Origin: Clostridia bacterium
GTDB lineage: Bacteria > Bacillota > Clostridia > Oscillospirales > CAG-272
Length of the DNA stretch: 48,675 nucleotides
Direction of reading: 5' to 3'
Assembly (NCBI GenBank): GCA_017518975.1
Contig: JAFWTH010000025.1
Coordinates: forward strand, 1-48,675
The notes below the pieces were generated by a model. That model had not been told where the DNA came from. It saw only the letters and a program-made list of their open reading frames with translations, and searched no databases. Shown in pieces: positions 15,301-23,625 of this stretch. The translations under genes and the position numbers were made by a program. Every line of letters starts with the position of its first letter. Position 1 is the first letter of the stretch.

Positions 15301-17377
15301 CAATCAGGTATCGGACAACGACGCTCTGGGCGATGGGAAAGTGATCGTCGGGCTGGGGATCGTGTTATACTACGAGAACATGAACGGATCCGAAAGCATC
15401 ACGATCCTTAACGACAGTCTGACTCAGTATAATATGCTGGCAAAGAACCAGAGAGACAATGCGGTCAGCACCGCTTATTCGGCGTATAATAATATGTTCT
15501 CGATCAACGGCGGATTCGTCTACGACGACGGCGAGACTCAGTGGGTCAACGCGGGTATCCTTTCCCTGAGTTCAAACGTTGGGGAGGACAATATCACGGC
15601 GCCGCAGGGATATGAGTGGGAGACTGTCAGAATGCTCGGATATACCGGATATCTCTGCTCCTCACCGGCTGCGGCTCCGTCGCAGTGGGATGGCGGCGTT
15701 ACGCTCGCGCAGGATCCCGTTCCCCCGACGGCAAGCTTTGAATATCCTACTGCGGCGGGCAAAAAGAACTATCAGGCAAAGACCGGAGGCAGCCCCGATT
15801 ACTGCTATTGGGAAAGCGCTTCTTCGTGCATCCGGATGGGATTTGCCGATGGCGGATCGAAGAGCTTCGATCCGAATATCCTCACCGTTATCAAGAACGG
15901 GAAAGTGCTCGTTCCGACGGTAAAACTGGACGGTGGGGAATACTTCGCAGTATCGGATGGCGTCACGATCAGCGCCGAGGGCGAACATACGCTTACTTAT
16001 CGGTACGTCGACCCGTATAACTACCGTTACGGAGCAGACGGTGAGATCGAGTCGTACGAGGCGGTCTATACGAAGAGCGTAAAGATCAGCGTCACGGTAT
16101 CTCAGGACGATATCGACCCCGCGGCGTTTGACTTCAACGGAAACGGGTCCAGGACCGTTACCGCGAACAACGTGACATACGTTATGCCGGACGTCGGCGC
16201 GACCGAGAACAATGTGATCGGGAAAAAGACCTTAGGCGGACAGACTGTCTACTATCCGATAGTGAGAACGTATTATTCCACCTCCGCAACGGGGAATCTG
16301 ACGCTGACGCCTGTCGGCGAACAGTTGACCGGAGGCAATATGTGGACATGGTGCCCGATATTTGACGGCGTGGTGACCGTAACGGATCGGGATGAGAATA
16401 ACGATCCCGTAACGTACGGCTCCTCCACTCTGTCTTTGGCGGACGGCCATCTGTCATATGTTGAGAGCGGATTGAAATCGGCTTTGACCTGGTCGTCGGC
16501 GTCGATTCCCGATCTGACGCCGGTAGTGAACAGCGATAAGCTTTACTTCAAAAGCACGAATGCTTCGAACAATGCAAGGGCTCAGACGACTCCCGTTATC
16601 GAATATATCTATACAGACACGGCGGGCAACGTGTATCACTACTTTGTAGGTTACTATTTCCCGGATAAAAAAGCCGGAACCAGCTGCGTCGCGGAGGGAA
16701 CGCTCATAACTCTCGCGGACGGATCTCAGAAGCCGATAGAAGAGTTGTCGGAAAACGATATGCTGCTCGCATTCGATCACGAAAGCGGCGAGTACGTTCC
16801 GACGCCCGTTCTGGCGGTGTTCGATCACGGGTACGGTAAGTATCCGCTGGTCGATCTGACGTTCTCCGACGGGTCGTTTATCAAGATCGTTATGGGGCAT
16901 ACGTTCTTCGACCTCGATCTGATGAAATACGTGGATATCACTCCGGAAAACTGTTCGGAATTCATCGGACACAGATTCGTCAAATACGAGCAGGGAACTG
17001 AAAATACGAATTACGTGACGCTGACCGGAGCAAGAGCGTTCGAGGGTTACTCCGAATGCTGGGGAACCTGGGGCGTGTCGAATCTGAGCTGTATCACGAA
17101 CGGACTGCTCAGTATCCCGTCGGCTGCCGGAACCTATAACTACTTCGCTTACGGCAAGGATCTGAAGTACGACGAAGAGGACGTGAACCGGAGTATTGAG
17201 AAATACGGTCTTTACACGTACGACGAATGGGCGGAATATATTCCCTTTGAAGTATTCGAGGCGTATAACTTCAAGTATTTCAAGATAGCCGTGGGCAAGG
17301 GGATTGCAACGGAGCGGACGTATCTCGATCACATTGAGCTGTTCTATGAACTGTCCGAACTGAACCGACTGCAGTAA
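12341..17377 (+). CDS. Secreted modular surface protein with C-terminal Hint domain
   Basis: This complete protein has 1678 residues. A signal peptide (residues 1-31) is followed by InlB-like repeats with GWYDA and GWYIA motifs, a Cys/His repeat array (about 486-650), a region homologous to the giant upstream protein (from FIYRVGNSNAV at about 742) and a beta-helix-like segment with SNSYISNC-type rungs. The C-terminal 230 residues (1449-1678) form a Hint domain beginning at a Ser-Cys junction. The start follows AAGAGGA at a suitable distance. There is no membrane anchor or sortase motif. The architecture marks it as a shorter paralogue of the first protein, expressed from its own promoter. 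Function is unknown; a surface adhesin processed by its own Hint domain is inferred. Confidence 0.88.
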   Translation: MKSACKKLSAIILTVIMLISAITALSFTVFAEGSDARTVSLTSRTADSAATVCRLSGGGSYGDGESVTVTAFPRKGFRFIGWYDAADTSFANTLSGSQSYTFTVTEDRSLVALFEITDGTLFNLTVHGSLFVVNNGAMQSDMYTAVYNAGETMYLSFRDESKDFLYWVNSSGNILSTSKDFSFALASDTEITSYYARAGMTDESAMVIFRNAFKQVLLSRTYATGQPIYYPPNPPIRGGYIFKGWYIAGDDGNTPTEVEATESAIWAAMTGTNSVIVVPGYVKNGEEYTVNVEYTDGETALRESESYVLGTGDSKTFVAPEIDDYVFQYWELNGTIVSYSNSYRVLCVNPGVAELKAVYGTEEPTGEPVVAITGTSSVYENEKYILMNTARYYAPSDYTVMEFGFIYSKNAGIYGGEDGSDKLVLDAEDTKKHVTGFTINEAIYTFSIRYSDPDRIYFVKAYIIVRDGSGAVRTLYSDMTTAGYGCVHELVHYEAKEPTCTESGWNAYEACPKCGYTTKVEIAALGHDEVTDAAVAPTCTETGLTEGKHCARCNEILVAQETVAALGHDEVIDAAVAPTCTETGLTEGKHCARCNEVLVAQETVAALGHDYAAEVTVPTCTEQGYTIFICSRCGDDYVDDYIGPLGHVYGDPVWTWTGSDEEGYTSAQAVFTCPGCGGSETLKDDGIDYSVVSEPQPGVGGEGKYTASVEFCGNEYTDSKTVAIPAGEVSPFTHSDNFSSDGFIYRVGNSNAVKLGALFKYEGNGIADSQNVIITVTPNAGSNVSADPTYSKNSADWTQSTLKFTGSGPIRISVREGEDGVPYTMDLEIVAGKNVTSYGELTNSNCVLLNDITMSEGGKFPLSNASLYGNGFTFDVTEGKYGDPNGYENSNYVISLNNASLDNIRIIGAVYPDYGAVRTADYNYPCVLVNGGNCTISNSYISNCASPVRARGGADLVFNNTTLRGGSFCNLDIRSGVRVTINGLTTVNQVSDNDALGDGKVIVGLGIVLYYENMNGSESITILNDSLTQYNMLAKNQRDNAVSTAYSAYNNMFSINGGFVYDDGETQWVNAGILSLSSNVGEDNITAPQGYEWETVRMLGYTGYLCSSPAAAPSQWDGGVTLAQDPVPPTASFEYPTAAGKKNYQAKTGGSPDYCYWESASSCIRMGFADGGSKSFDPNILTVIKNGKVLVPTVKLDGGEYFAVSDGVTISAEGEHTLTYRYVDPYNYRYGADGEIESYEAVYTKSVKISVTVSQDDIDPAAFDFNGNGSRTVTANNVTYVMPDVGATENNVIGKKTLGGQTVYYPIVRTYYSTSATGNLTLTPVGEQLTGGNMWTWCPIFDGVVTVTDRDENNDPVTYGSSTLSLADGHLSYVESGLKSALTWSSASIPDLTPVVNSDKLYFKSTNASNNARAQTTPVIEYIYTDTAGNVYHYFVGYYFPDKKAGTSCVAEGTLITLADGSQKPIEELSENDMLLAFDHESGEYVPTPVLAVFDHGYGKYPLVDLTFSDGSFIKIVMGHTFFDLDLMKYVDITPENCSEFIGHRFVKYEQGTENTNYVTLTGARAFEGYSECWGTWGVSNLSCITNGLLSIPSAAGTYNYFAYGKDLKYDEEDVNRSIEKYGLYTYDEWAEYIPFEVFEAYNFKYFKIAVGKGIATERTYLDHIELFYELSELNRLQ
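16685..17374 (+). other. Hint domain, 230 residues, C-terminus of the second large protein
   Basis: It begins at Cys1449 (CVAEGTLITLADGSQKPIEE). Block B reads SDGSFIKIVMGHTFFDLDL, with His present and the TxxH Thr position occupied by Val. The tail includes SCITNGLLSIP, YNYFAYGKDLKYDEE and AVGKG. It has exactly the same length as the Hint domain at 10525-11214 and is collinear with it. Confidence 0.83.
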
Positions 17378-17390
17378 AATCAATAATAAA

Positions 17391-17418
17391 AGGCGGGGCG
17401 AAAGTCTCGTCTTTTTTT
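17391..17418 (+). terminator. Intrinsic terminator of the second large surface gene
   Basis: A 9-bp stem with wobble pairs (17391-17399 with 17404-17412) closes a GAAA tetraloop and is followed by seven T. Confidence 0.8.
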
Positions 17419-17435
17419 CGGAATAACAGGAGTCG

Positions 17436-17484
17436 TCGCGTTTGCTAAAATGCGGCGGATTTGATTGTCACCGGGCAAACGCGA
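17436..17484. other. Intergenic inverted repeat
   Basis: Perfect 10-bp arms (TCGCGTTTGC at 17436-17445, GCAAACGCGA at 17475-17484) are separated by 29 bases in the gap between convergent transcription units. No T-run follows. Its function is unknown. Confidence 0.4.
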
Positions 17485-17568
17485 AGGTTCGAGTGTTATG
17501 TTCTTCTATAGAAAAAAGGCAGACAACGAAAACAGTCAATAATGATTTGATATACACATAATAAATGG

Positions 17569-17599
17569 ACGGCGGCGGGGGCTGAATCCCCGCCGCCGT
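17569..17599 (-). terminator. Hairpin ending the MMPL operon
   Basis: A 12-bp GC-rich stem (17569-17580 with 17588-17599) lies just after the stop of the heptad protein gene. The T-run on the - strand is weak (CCATTTATTATG), so it is a probable but not ideal terminator. Confidence 0.6.
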
Positions 17600-17604
17600 A
17601 TTGC

Positions 17605-19815
17605 TTACTTGGATTTTATTTCTTCTGTACGATAGATGAATTTGACTTGACCTCCCATATCATCGCTGATGCCGGAGAAATTTCGGTAATTCTTTGATAC
17701 GTCTATCGTTGCCTTCAAGCGAGTAACAATACCTTTCATATCGTTGTCCACAAGCTCAATAATCTTTTGAACGCCTTCCTCGTTGAACTTCTTCAGTCCG
17801 TCGCTTAACTGCATTGCTCCGTTTTTCAGCTGAGATACGCCGTCAACTAAAGCAGGGGCTCCGTTTTTTAACTGCAGGATACCATCGAAAAGTGCAGCGG
17901 CTCCGGCTTTGAGCTGAGCCGTGCCATCCTTAAGATCGGAGGCACCTGAAGCAAGAGATATGGCCCCGTCTGCGGCAGAGGCAACACCATTTGTATAAGT
18001 CAAAAGTCCGAGATAGAATGCATTGTAGCTGTCAAGAGAGGTCTTCAGAGAAATGATTGATTTTGCACCTTCAGATGCAGCCGCAAGCTTTGCTTTGACT
18101 TCATCGGAAGCCATGTTTTCGGAAATTGCCTGTTTTACCTGCAATTCAACATTATCCGCAACCGTTTTCTGAATTGCTTCGGTCTGCATCTGCGCGTCGG
18201 TGTTTGCTTTTACGGTCGCCTTGATTTCGTCACTTTCCATTTTTGCCGTGATATTGGATTCAATCAGTGCATTAACTTCATTTGTCTGCATCTGCACTTC
18301 AATTGCAGCGGAAATGGAATTCTGCGTTTCTGCGGGAATCATTCCTGCGGAAACGGCAGCTTCGTAATCGGATTTGCTCATTCCGGCAGCGGCAACGATC
18401 ACTTGCTCAGAAACCTGCTCGCGCACGGCGGCGGTCACACCTGCCGCAACCTGTTCACGAACGGCGGCGGTTACTCCGGCAGCCACTTGTTCACGAACGG
18501 CAGCCGTAACCTTTTCTACGATAAGCGGTCTGTTGTTCTCCACGGCGGCAGTGACCTGTGCGAGTGCCTGGTTATATACAGAGGTTTCGTCAAGAGAATT
18601 GATCACACCGGTCAACACTTGAGCGTAATTATCAATGGTAAGAGTGGGAACCGAAATGCCGCCGGCTTTGATCTGCGTTTCTGCGGTAGAAAGCAAGGTT
18701 TCAAAAACTTGCTTGGCTCCGCCGTTGAGCGTGTCATTGTTACCTTTCAAAGTATTAAGACCGCCAGCCAGTTCTGCAGCGCCTGCCTTCAACTGTCCTG
18801 CACCGTCATCAACGGAAACAGCACCGTCTTTCAAAACTTTCGCACCGTCAGCAAGCTGGTTGATCCCGGATACAAGCTCTTTCGATTTGTCAAGCAGTGT
18901 AGTAAGTCCACCATAGAGTGCTGACGATCCGTCAAGCAACTGCTTCATTCCGTCGGAAAGTTCTCCTATGGAACCTGTCAGGTCGTCGACAGAATCAAGC
19001 TTTGATGTATTAAAGTTATTGAACAGTTCATTGGTGGCAAACGTAACGGTCATTCCAAAACTGAAGTCGGAAGCGTCCGCAGTGATTTCCACGTAATCGG
19101 GAATGTTAAGTTTGTCTTTGCTGATGCCGAGATTTTCCTGTAATCCGGGAAGTGCAATTCCCACGACTGCCGTGCGATCGCCGTCGTTGATAATCTTACC
19201 GTTTGTTACTTCAACATTGCGGAAATGCTCGTTATCAAGAAGCATACCCGTGAGCATCGCAAAAGGAACATAAATCTTTTCTTCTTTACCGTCGATTTTT
19301 ACCATTTCATACTGTCTGTTATCGTAATCAAATCGAATGCTTACTTTGCCGGTCTTACCCGCGATCTCATCGGCGGAAACTTTCTTGCCATCGAGCGTGT
19401 AGGTGACAGTCATGCCTACGGGCAGTTCTTTTTCAATATTGCCTCGATAGTAAATATCGTTGCCTTGTGCATCCCAAACCTTGGCGTTTCCGCTGATTGT
19501 GTAGGACTCATTGCCCTTTACGTTTTCAATATCGGAAAGCCCGGTGGAATCGGTAATGGAAGCAGCGCCTAAAGCATTTTTTATCCAGTCGCTTACAATA
19601 ATTTTCTGAACAGAACCGTCGGCTCCTGCCAAGACATACACAGTTTCATCTTTCGTTGAGTCTTTATCTGTATTGGCGGTGGTTGTTGATGTGACCGCAT
19701 CTTTTTTTTGCTCTTCGGTTTTATCGTTTGTCAGGGCAAACACCGTAATGACACTCGAAAGGCATAAAACGGCGCATAAGATAATTGCCGTTATTTTGAA
19801 TGATGGCTTATTCAT
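17605..19815 (-). CDS. xxxLxxG heptad-repeat exported protein, MMPL partner
   Basis: This 736-residue protein has an N-terminal signal or membrane segment (residues 5-27). A folded-looking segment with IEKELPVGMTVTYTLDG follows, then a heptad region (about 270-355) of the form LxxGxxxLxxG, a long coiled coil with VTAAVREQV repeats, and a second heptad region (about 617-675). The tail ends in GGQVKFIYRTEEIKSK. Such heptads (as in YhgE-type proteins) are known next to MMPL transporters. The start ATG overlaps the MMPL stop by 8 bases, implying translational coupling. A periplasm-facing or wall-spanning extension of the transporter is inferred. Confidence 0.8.
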   Translation of the reverse strand: MNKPSFKITAIILCAVLCLSSVITVFALTNDKTEEQKKDAVTSTTTANTDKDSTKDETVYVLAGADGSVQKIIVSDWIKNALGAASITDSTGLSDIENVKGNESYTISGNAKVWDAQGNDIYYRGNIEKELPVGMTVTYTLDGKKVSADEIAGKTGKVSIRFDYDNRQYEMVKIDGKEEKIYVPFAMLTGMLLDNEHFRNVEVTNGKIINDGDRTAVVGIALPGLQENLGISKDKLNIPDYVEITADASDFSFGMTVTFATNELFNNFNTSKLDSVDDLTGSIGELSDGMKQLLDGSSALYGGLTTLLDKSKELVSGINQLADGAKVLKDGAVSVDDGAGQLKAGAAELAGGLNTLKGNNDTLNGGAKQVFETLLSTAETQIKAGGISVPTLTIDNYAQVLTGVINSLDETSVYNQALAQVTAAVENNRPLIVEKVTAAVREQVAAGVTAAVREQVAAGVTAAVREQVSEQVIVAAAGMSKSDYEAAVSAGMIPAETQNSISAAIEVQMQTNEVNALIESNITAKMESDEIKATVKANTDAQMQTEAIQKTVADNVELQVKQAISENMASDEVKAKLAAASEGAKSIISLKTSLDSYNAFYLGLLTYTNGVASAADGAISLASGASDLKDGTAQLKAGAAALFDGILQLKNGAPALVDGVSQLKNGAMQLSDGLKKFNEEGVQKIIELVDNDMKGIVTRLKATIDVSKNYRNFSGISDDMGGQVKFIYRTEEIKSK
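18415..18510 (-). repeat. 36-bp tandem repeat inside the heptad protein
   Basis: Nearly three units of 36 bp encode VTAAVREQVAAG in the coiled-coil part of the protein. The period keeps both frame and helical register, so copy-number change would lengthen the coil by 12 residues. Confidence 0.75.
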
Positions 19816-21907
19816 TGATAGAGACCTCCGTTTTTATAGGTTTTATTTTAGTCATACCGAGAGTTGTTTTACAGATGATTTTATCAAACAACATAAACAA
19901 CGCCGGCAGAACGAAGATGACAAGGAGCATACTGATAATAGCTCCTCTTGCCATGAGCATACACATTGAACTGATGATTTCGATGTCCGAATAAAGTGCA
20001 ACACCGAATGTTGCTGCAAACAGGCCCATACCGGAAACGATGATGGACGGAATGGACGTATAGAGGGCCGTCCAAACGGCATTTTTCTTATCTCTGCCCG
20101 CAATTCGTTCTGCTTTGTAACGTGTCGTCATCAGAATTGCATAGTCGACGGTAGCGCCGAGCTGAATCGTGCTGATACAGATCGGCGTGATAAACGCCAT
20201 ACTCTGACCGAGATAATGCGGCAGACCGAGATTGATGAATATGCCGACTTCGATCACAGCAATCAGGATGAACGGGAGAGAGATACTCTTTTCCACGAGC
20301 AGAATGATGAGGAATATCGCGATAACTGATACAGCGGTAACGACGGCAAAATCGTGTCCCGTCGTTTCGATCATATCCTTCATACACGGGGCTTCGCCAA
20401 TCAGCATGCCGTTTTCATCGTATTTTTTAAGGACAGTGTTAAGCTTGTCAATCTGCTCATTTACATCATCACTTGCTGCTTTGTATTCGGAGTTAATAAG
20501 TAACAGTTTCCACCGATCGCTTTCAAGAATGGATTTTACGCTGTCGGGCAGAATTTCTTCCGGCACACGGGAGCCGACGACCGACTCAAGGCCTAAAACG
20601 TATTTCACGCCGTCAACGTCTTCCATTTCGGATATCATATTCTTGACGGATTTTGCCGGGAGCTTGCTGTCAACAAGGATCATGTGAGTAGAAGCAATAT
20701 CGAAGTCCTCACGAAGTTTGGAATTGGATATCACGTAATTCATATCCTCCGGCAGGCACTCTCCCATATCGTAATACACTTCATCGTTCGCTTTGCTGTA
20801 TCCGTAATAAGCGGGGGCTACGAGAATTGCAAAAATGATGAGAAACACCGGAAAAGCCTTTACAACACCATTCGCAAACTTTCCCATGGGCGGGATGATC
20901 GAGCGATGCCTCGTTTTCTGAAGCGGTTTGTCAAGTACAAGGATCAGCGACGGAAGCACGGTTACACAGCCGATCACGCCAAGTAAGACACCCTTTGCCA
21001 TAACAATCCCGAGGTCGCGGCCCAGGGTAAAGCTCATAAAGCACAGGGCCACAAAGCCGGCGATCGTTGTAATGGAGCTCCCGACCACACTCGTAAGAGT
21101 TTCCTTGATGGCAACCGCCATTGCCTCTTTGTTGTCAGAATACTTTTCCCGCTGCTCGTTATAACTGTGCCAAAGAAAGATGGAATAGTCCATCGTCACG
21201 GCAAGCTGGAGAACGGCGGAAAGCGCCTTGGTTATGTAAGAAATCTCACCGAAGAAAATATTCGTTCCGAGGTTGAGAATGATCATCGCGCCGATAGAGG
21301 CAAGAAACACAAAAGGAATAAGCCAACCGTCAAGCAAAGCGACCATAGCGACGCAGGCAAGCACCACGGCAAGACCTACGTATATCGGCTCCTCTTTTTC
21401 ACAAAGGTCACGGAGATCCACGACAAGCGCCGTCATACCGGAAACAAAGCACTGTTTTCCGCAGACGGAACGGATCTCCTCCACTGCGTCCATTGTAAGT
21501 CCGTCCGACGTTCCCGTATCGAAGAACACTGCCATCATTGTAGAATGATCGGAATTAAACTCCTTGAAAACCGAATCCGGCAGCAGCTCCATCGGGATGG
21601 ATAAATCTGCAAGAGAATCGTACCAAAGAACAGTATCTACGTGGTCAATGGCTTCGATCTTTTCTTTCAGCTTCGCCACGTCCTTGTTTGGCATATCCTC
21701 GAATATCAGAAACGTAAAAGCGCCTTTATCAAAATCCTTCAGCAGTTCATTCTGACCGATAACCGTTTCCATATCCGACGGCAGATACGTCAGCATATCG
21801 TAGTTTACTCGGGTATTAATCATGCCGATAACCGACGGTATCATAAGAATAACCGTCAGTATCAGGATCAGGATGCGGTGCTTTACTACCGCCTTTGCAA
21901 AACGCAT
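19808..21907 (-). CDS. MMPL-family (RND superfamily) transporter
   Basis: About 699 residues with two tandem halves. Each half has one membrane helix, an extracytoplasmic loop and a five-helix bundle. The intramembrane Asp-Tyr pairs expected for proton coupling are visible as TMDYSIFLWHSY and TVDYAILMTTRY. MMPL proteins export lipids, siderophores or drugs; the substrate here cannot be told. ATG at 21907 is preferred because AGGTGA lies 5 bases upstream; a GTG at 21916 is in frame. The gene follows the DUF308 stop within a few bases and overlaps the heptad gene, so all three form one operon, probably controlled by the upstream TetR. Confidence 0.9.
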   Translation of the reverse strand: MRFAKAVVKHRILILILTVILMIPSVIGMINTRVNYDMLTYLPSDMETVIGQNELLKDFDKGAFTFLIFEDMPNKDVAKLKEKIEAIDHVDTVLWYDSLADLSIPMELLPDSVFKEFNSDHSTMMAVFFDTGTSDGLTMDAVEEIRSVCGKQCFVSGMTALVVDLRDLCEKEEPIYVGLAVVLACVAMVALLDGWLIPFVFLASIGAMIILNLGTNIFFGEISYITKALSAVLQLAVTMDYSIFLWHSYNEQREKYSDNKEAMAVAIKETLTSVVGSSITTIAGFVALCFMSFTLGRDLGIVMAKGVLLGVIGCVTVLPSLILVLDKPLQKTRHRSIIPPMGKFANGVVKAFPVFLIIFAILVAPAYYGYSKANDEVYYDMGECLPEDMNYVISNSKLREDFDIASTHMILVDSKLPAKSVKNMISEMEDVDGVKYVLGLESVVGSRVPEEILPDSVKSILESDRWKLLLINSEYKAASDDVNEQIDKLNTVLKKYDENGMLIGEAPCMKDMIETTGHDFAVVTAVSVIAIFLIILLVEKSISLPFILIAVIEVGIFINLGLPHYLGQSMAFITPICISTIQLGATVDYAILMTTRYKAERIAGRDKKNAVWTALYTSIPSIIVSGMGLFAATFGVALYSDIEIISSMCMLMARGAIISMLLVIFVLPALFMLFDKIICKTTLGMTKIKPIKTEVSINE

Positions 21908-21912
21908 GATCT

Positions 21913-22521
21913 TCACCTATCCTTTTCGAAAAATTCAATTGTATCTGTTTCAACATAATCTGGCGCCTGGTTTTTGACAATTAAAACCGTTCTGATGACG
22001 GTATAGAGATTAAGTATCCCTTCGGAAAGAAATGAAACGCCCATTAGAATTGTCAGCACCCCTGCGCCGAATGCAGAATCAAAAATAAGGGCAACACCTA
22101 TGATTCCTGCGATAATTGCCAAAGAAAGAATAAGCCACCAATCTTTGATACCGAAACGTTTGGAATCCAGTGCAATCCGAATTTTGAACAGCCCGTCAAA
22201 CAGAATGGCAATACCGAAAGCAGCGGCAATAAAAGCCATCAGATTTTCGGGGTGGAAAAGAACGATCGTCCCCAATACCACCATCAATATTCCGAATTCC
22301 AAATCAAATTGAAACGCCAACCGGTACAGATCCTTGGAAAAATAGCCGATCAGTTTTGCGATGCCGAAAACTATCGTCACAGCGCCGATACCGACCCCGA
22401 CAATTCGTGTCGATATTTCCGGCATTGCAATAAACAGGATCCCGACTATGCAAAACAGTACCGACGTGATAATATATCCGATCTTGGCAATACGCATCGG
22501 AACGACTGAACGCATCTTCAT
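21913..22521 (-). CDS. HdeD/DUF308-family membrane protein
   Basis: A 202-residue protein with about six hydrophobic segments and Gly-rich repeats such as VGVGIGAVTIVFGIAKLIG and FGILMVVLGTIVLF, typical of the DUF308 (HdeD-like) family. The start at 22521 has GGGAGGT 9 bases upstream; the frame stays open for 32 codons further upstream without a ribosome site. It is the first gene of the MMPL operon. Its role is unknown; an accessory to the transporter or a membrane-stress function is plausible. Confidence 0.8.
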   Translation of the reverse strand: MKMRSVVPMRIAKIGYIITSVLFCIVGILFIAMPEISTRIVGVGIGAVTIVFGIAKLIGYFSKDLYRLAFQFDLEFGILMVVLGTIVLFHPENLMAFIAAAFGIAILFDGLFKIRIALDSKRFGIKDWWLILSLAIIAGIIGVALIFDSAFGAGVLTILMGVSFLSEGILNLYTVIRTVLIVKNQAPDYVETDTIEFFEKDR

Positions 22522-22655
22522 AAAGCATATACCTCCCGTATTTTGTTTTTTCGTCAGAACGGCTCGTCCGCTTTGCGGATCCATATGATAATCGGTGTCT
22601 GCCGCCATCCCGCACACTCATCCGACTTCATAATCACCGCGTCGTTTACAAATAC

Positions 22656-22684
22656 AGTATATTGTTCCTTCGTTCGCTTGTAAA
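22656..22684 (-). promoter_or_regulatory. Promoter of the DUF308-MMPL operon with weak dyad
   Basis: On the - strand, TTTACA (22679-22684) and TATACT (22656-22661) are spaced by 17 bases. A loose dyad ACAA-N10-TTGT (22648-22665) overlaps the -10 box and could be the TetR operator. Confidence 0.6.
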
Positions 22685-22689
22685 TGGAC

Positions 22690-22729
22690 AAAAACATATC
22701 CCCTGCCTGATTTTCAGGCAGGGGATATG
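22690..22729 (-). terminator. Intrinsic terminator of the TetR gene
   Basis: A perfect 16-bp stem (22695-22710 with 22714-22729) has a 3-base loop and is followed by TTTTT on the - strand. It separates the regulator from the operon promoter. Confidence 0.85.
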
Positions 22730-22743
22730 TGAATGACTGATCT

Positions 22744-22770
22744 TCAGACAAACCGTTGCGGTTTGTCTGA
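22744..22770 (-). other. Second hairpin just after the TetR gene
   Basis: An 11-bp perfect stem (22744-22754 with 22760-22770) lies 2 bases beyond the TetR stop and 15 bases before the terminator. It may help 3'-end protection or termination. Confidence 0.5.
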
Positions 22771-22772
22771 CT

Positions 22773-23330
22773 TTACGCTTCTTCGCAACGGTCGATCATT
22801 TCCTTGAGCATTCCTTTTTTGATATCCATAAGTCGTACAACAGCAGAACGGATATCGTCGCTCATATCGTTCCTTAACCAGTTTGAAACGATTCCGAATC
22901 CCAAACTGGAATAATAATTTTTCATGATATTCAAATCGTTTTCTTTAATTTTATGTCCCTTTAGTACAGCAGACAGATAAGTTTCGATGGCATAATCGCA
23001 AACTTTCCAAAGATACATTTCATAAATATTGCGATTTACCGAATGATAGATGTGCAAAACCGCCCGTTTTTTAGACAAGGCTGTATCAAGCACAGCTTGC
23101 AGACAATCTCCGAAATTGTCAACCGTAGGATATGTTTGGATGATTGTGGCTGCATCTTCCTCGACGACGGTTTCAATTAATTTCGGAATATTTTCGAAAT
23201 AATAATAGAAAGTATTGCGATTGATTCCGCAATCAGTCACAATATCCTTGACTGTAATTTGAGAAAGCGGTCGTTCTGTCAAAAGTTTTATAAAAGAGGC
23301 TTCAATTGCTTTTTTTGTGAAGTTTGCCAT
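22773..23330 (-). CDS. TetR/AcrR-family regulator
   Basis: A 185-residue protein. The N-terminal helix-turn-helix is clear (AIEASFIKLLTERPLSQITV, then INRNTFYYYF). The C-terminal region (NIYEMYLWKVCDYAIETYL, FGIVSNWLRN) resembles the TetR_C_8 type found in small Clostridial regulators. The start has GGGAG about 10 bases upstream. Its position upstream of the DUF308-MMPL-heptad operon suggests it represses that operon and responds to a ligand of the pump, which is inference. Confidence 0.88.
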   Translation of the reverse strand: MANFTKKAIEASFIKLLTERPLSQITVKDIVTDCGINRNTFYYYFENIPKLIETVVEEDAATIIQTYPTVDNFGDCLQAVLDTALSKKRAVLHIYHSVNRNIYEMYLWKVCDYAIETYLSAVLKGHKIKENDLNIMKNYYSSLGFGIVSNWLRNDMSDDIRSAVVRLMDIKKGMLKEMIDRCEEA

Positions 23331-23331
23331 T

Positions 23332-23418
23332 TTATTGCTTCTCCCATTTGATTTCTACGATATCCGAAATCCCACATTGCAGAGCAATGCAGATTTTAGC
23401 AAGCGTTTCAAGTGTAAC
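23332..23418 (-). pseudogene. C-terminal fragment of a small XRE regulator
   Basis: VTLETLAKICIALQCGISDI matches the last two helices of the roughly 67-residue HTH_26/XRE family. The N-terminal helices are missing; the frame upstream reads through unrelated sequence and then the tRNA-Pro gene. It abuts the TetR start. This is a relic beside a tRNA, consistent with past insertion or deletion events. Confidence 0.6.
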
Positions 23419-23447
23419 ATGCTTAAAGAACAGGTTACAATTCAAGT

Positions 23448-23482
23448 AAAGCCGCAGAGCGACACTCCCTGCGGCTTTTTTT
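23448..23482. terminator. Hairpin with T-run between the XRE relic and tRNA-Pro
   Basis: AAGCCGCAG (23449-23457) pairs with CTGCGGCTT (23469-23477). Seven T follow on the + strand and a weaker T-rich stretch follows on the - strand, so it may end tRNA-Pro transcription as well. Confidence 0.6.
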
Positions 23483-23504
23483 GCGGCAAAAACCGCCTTT
23501 TCAC

Positions 23505-23577
23505 TCCGAGTGACTGGATTTGAACCAGCGGCCCCTTGGTCCCAAACCAAGCGCTCTGCCAACTGAGCTACACCCGG
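23505..23577 (-). tRNA. tRNA-Pro (UGG)
   Basis: The 7-bp acceptor stem CCGGGTG/CACTCGG contains one G-T pair. The D arm is AGCTCAGTTGGCAGAGC, the anticodon stem CTTGG/CCAAG encloses TTTGGGA, and the T arm contains GGTTCAAATCC. The discriminator is A and CCA is not encoded. The length is 73 bases. Confidence 0.93.
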
Positions 23578-23603
23578 ATATTCTTTTTTTCGGTTTCTGC
23601 CGT

Positions 23604-23625
23604 TGTGGTCAAACATGTGGTCAAA
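23604..23625. repeat. Paired direct repeats beside tRNA-Pro
   Basis: Two copies of TGTGGTCAAA start 12 bases apart, about one helical turn. They lie 27 bases from the 5' end of tRNA-Pro. The layout resembles arm-type integrase sites and parallels the TGTGCAAC pairs near the tRNA-Leu element. Confidence 0.5.

Noticed and set aside
22554..22751. 65-residue - strand frame upstream of the DUF308 gene
   Set aside because: It spans the TetR terminator and the operon promoter and has no ribosome site.
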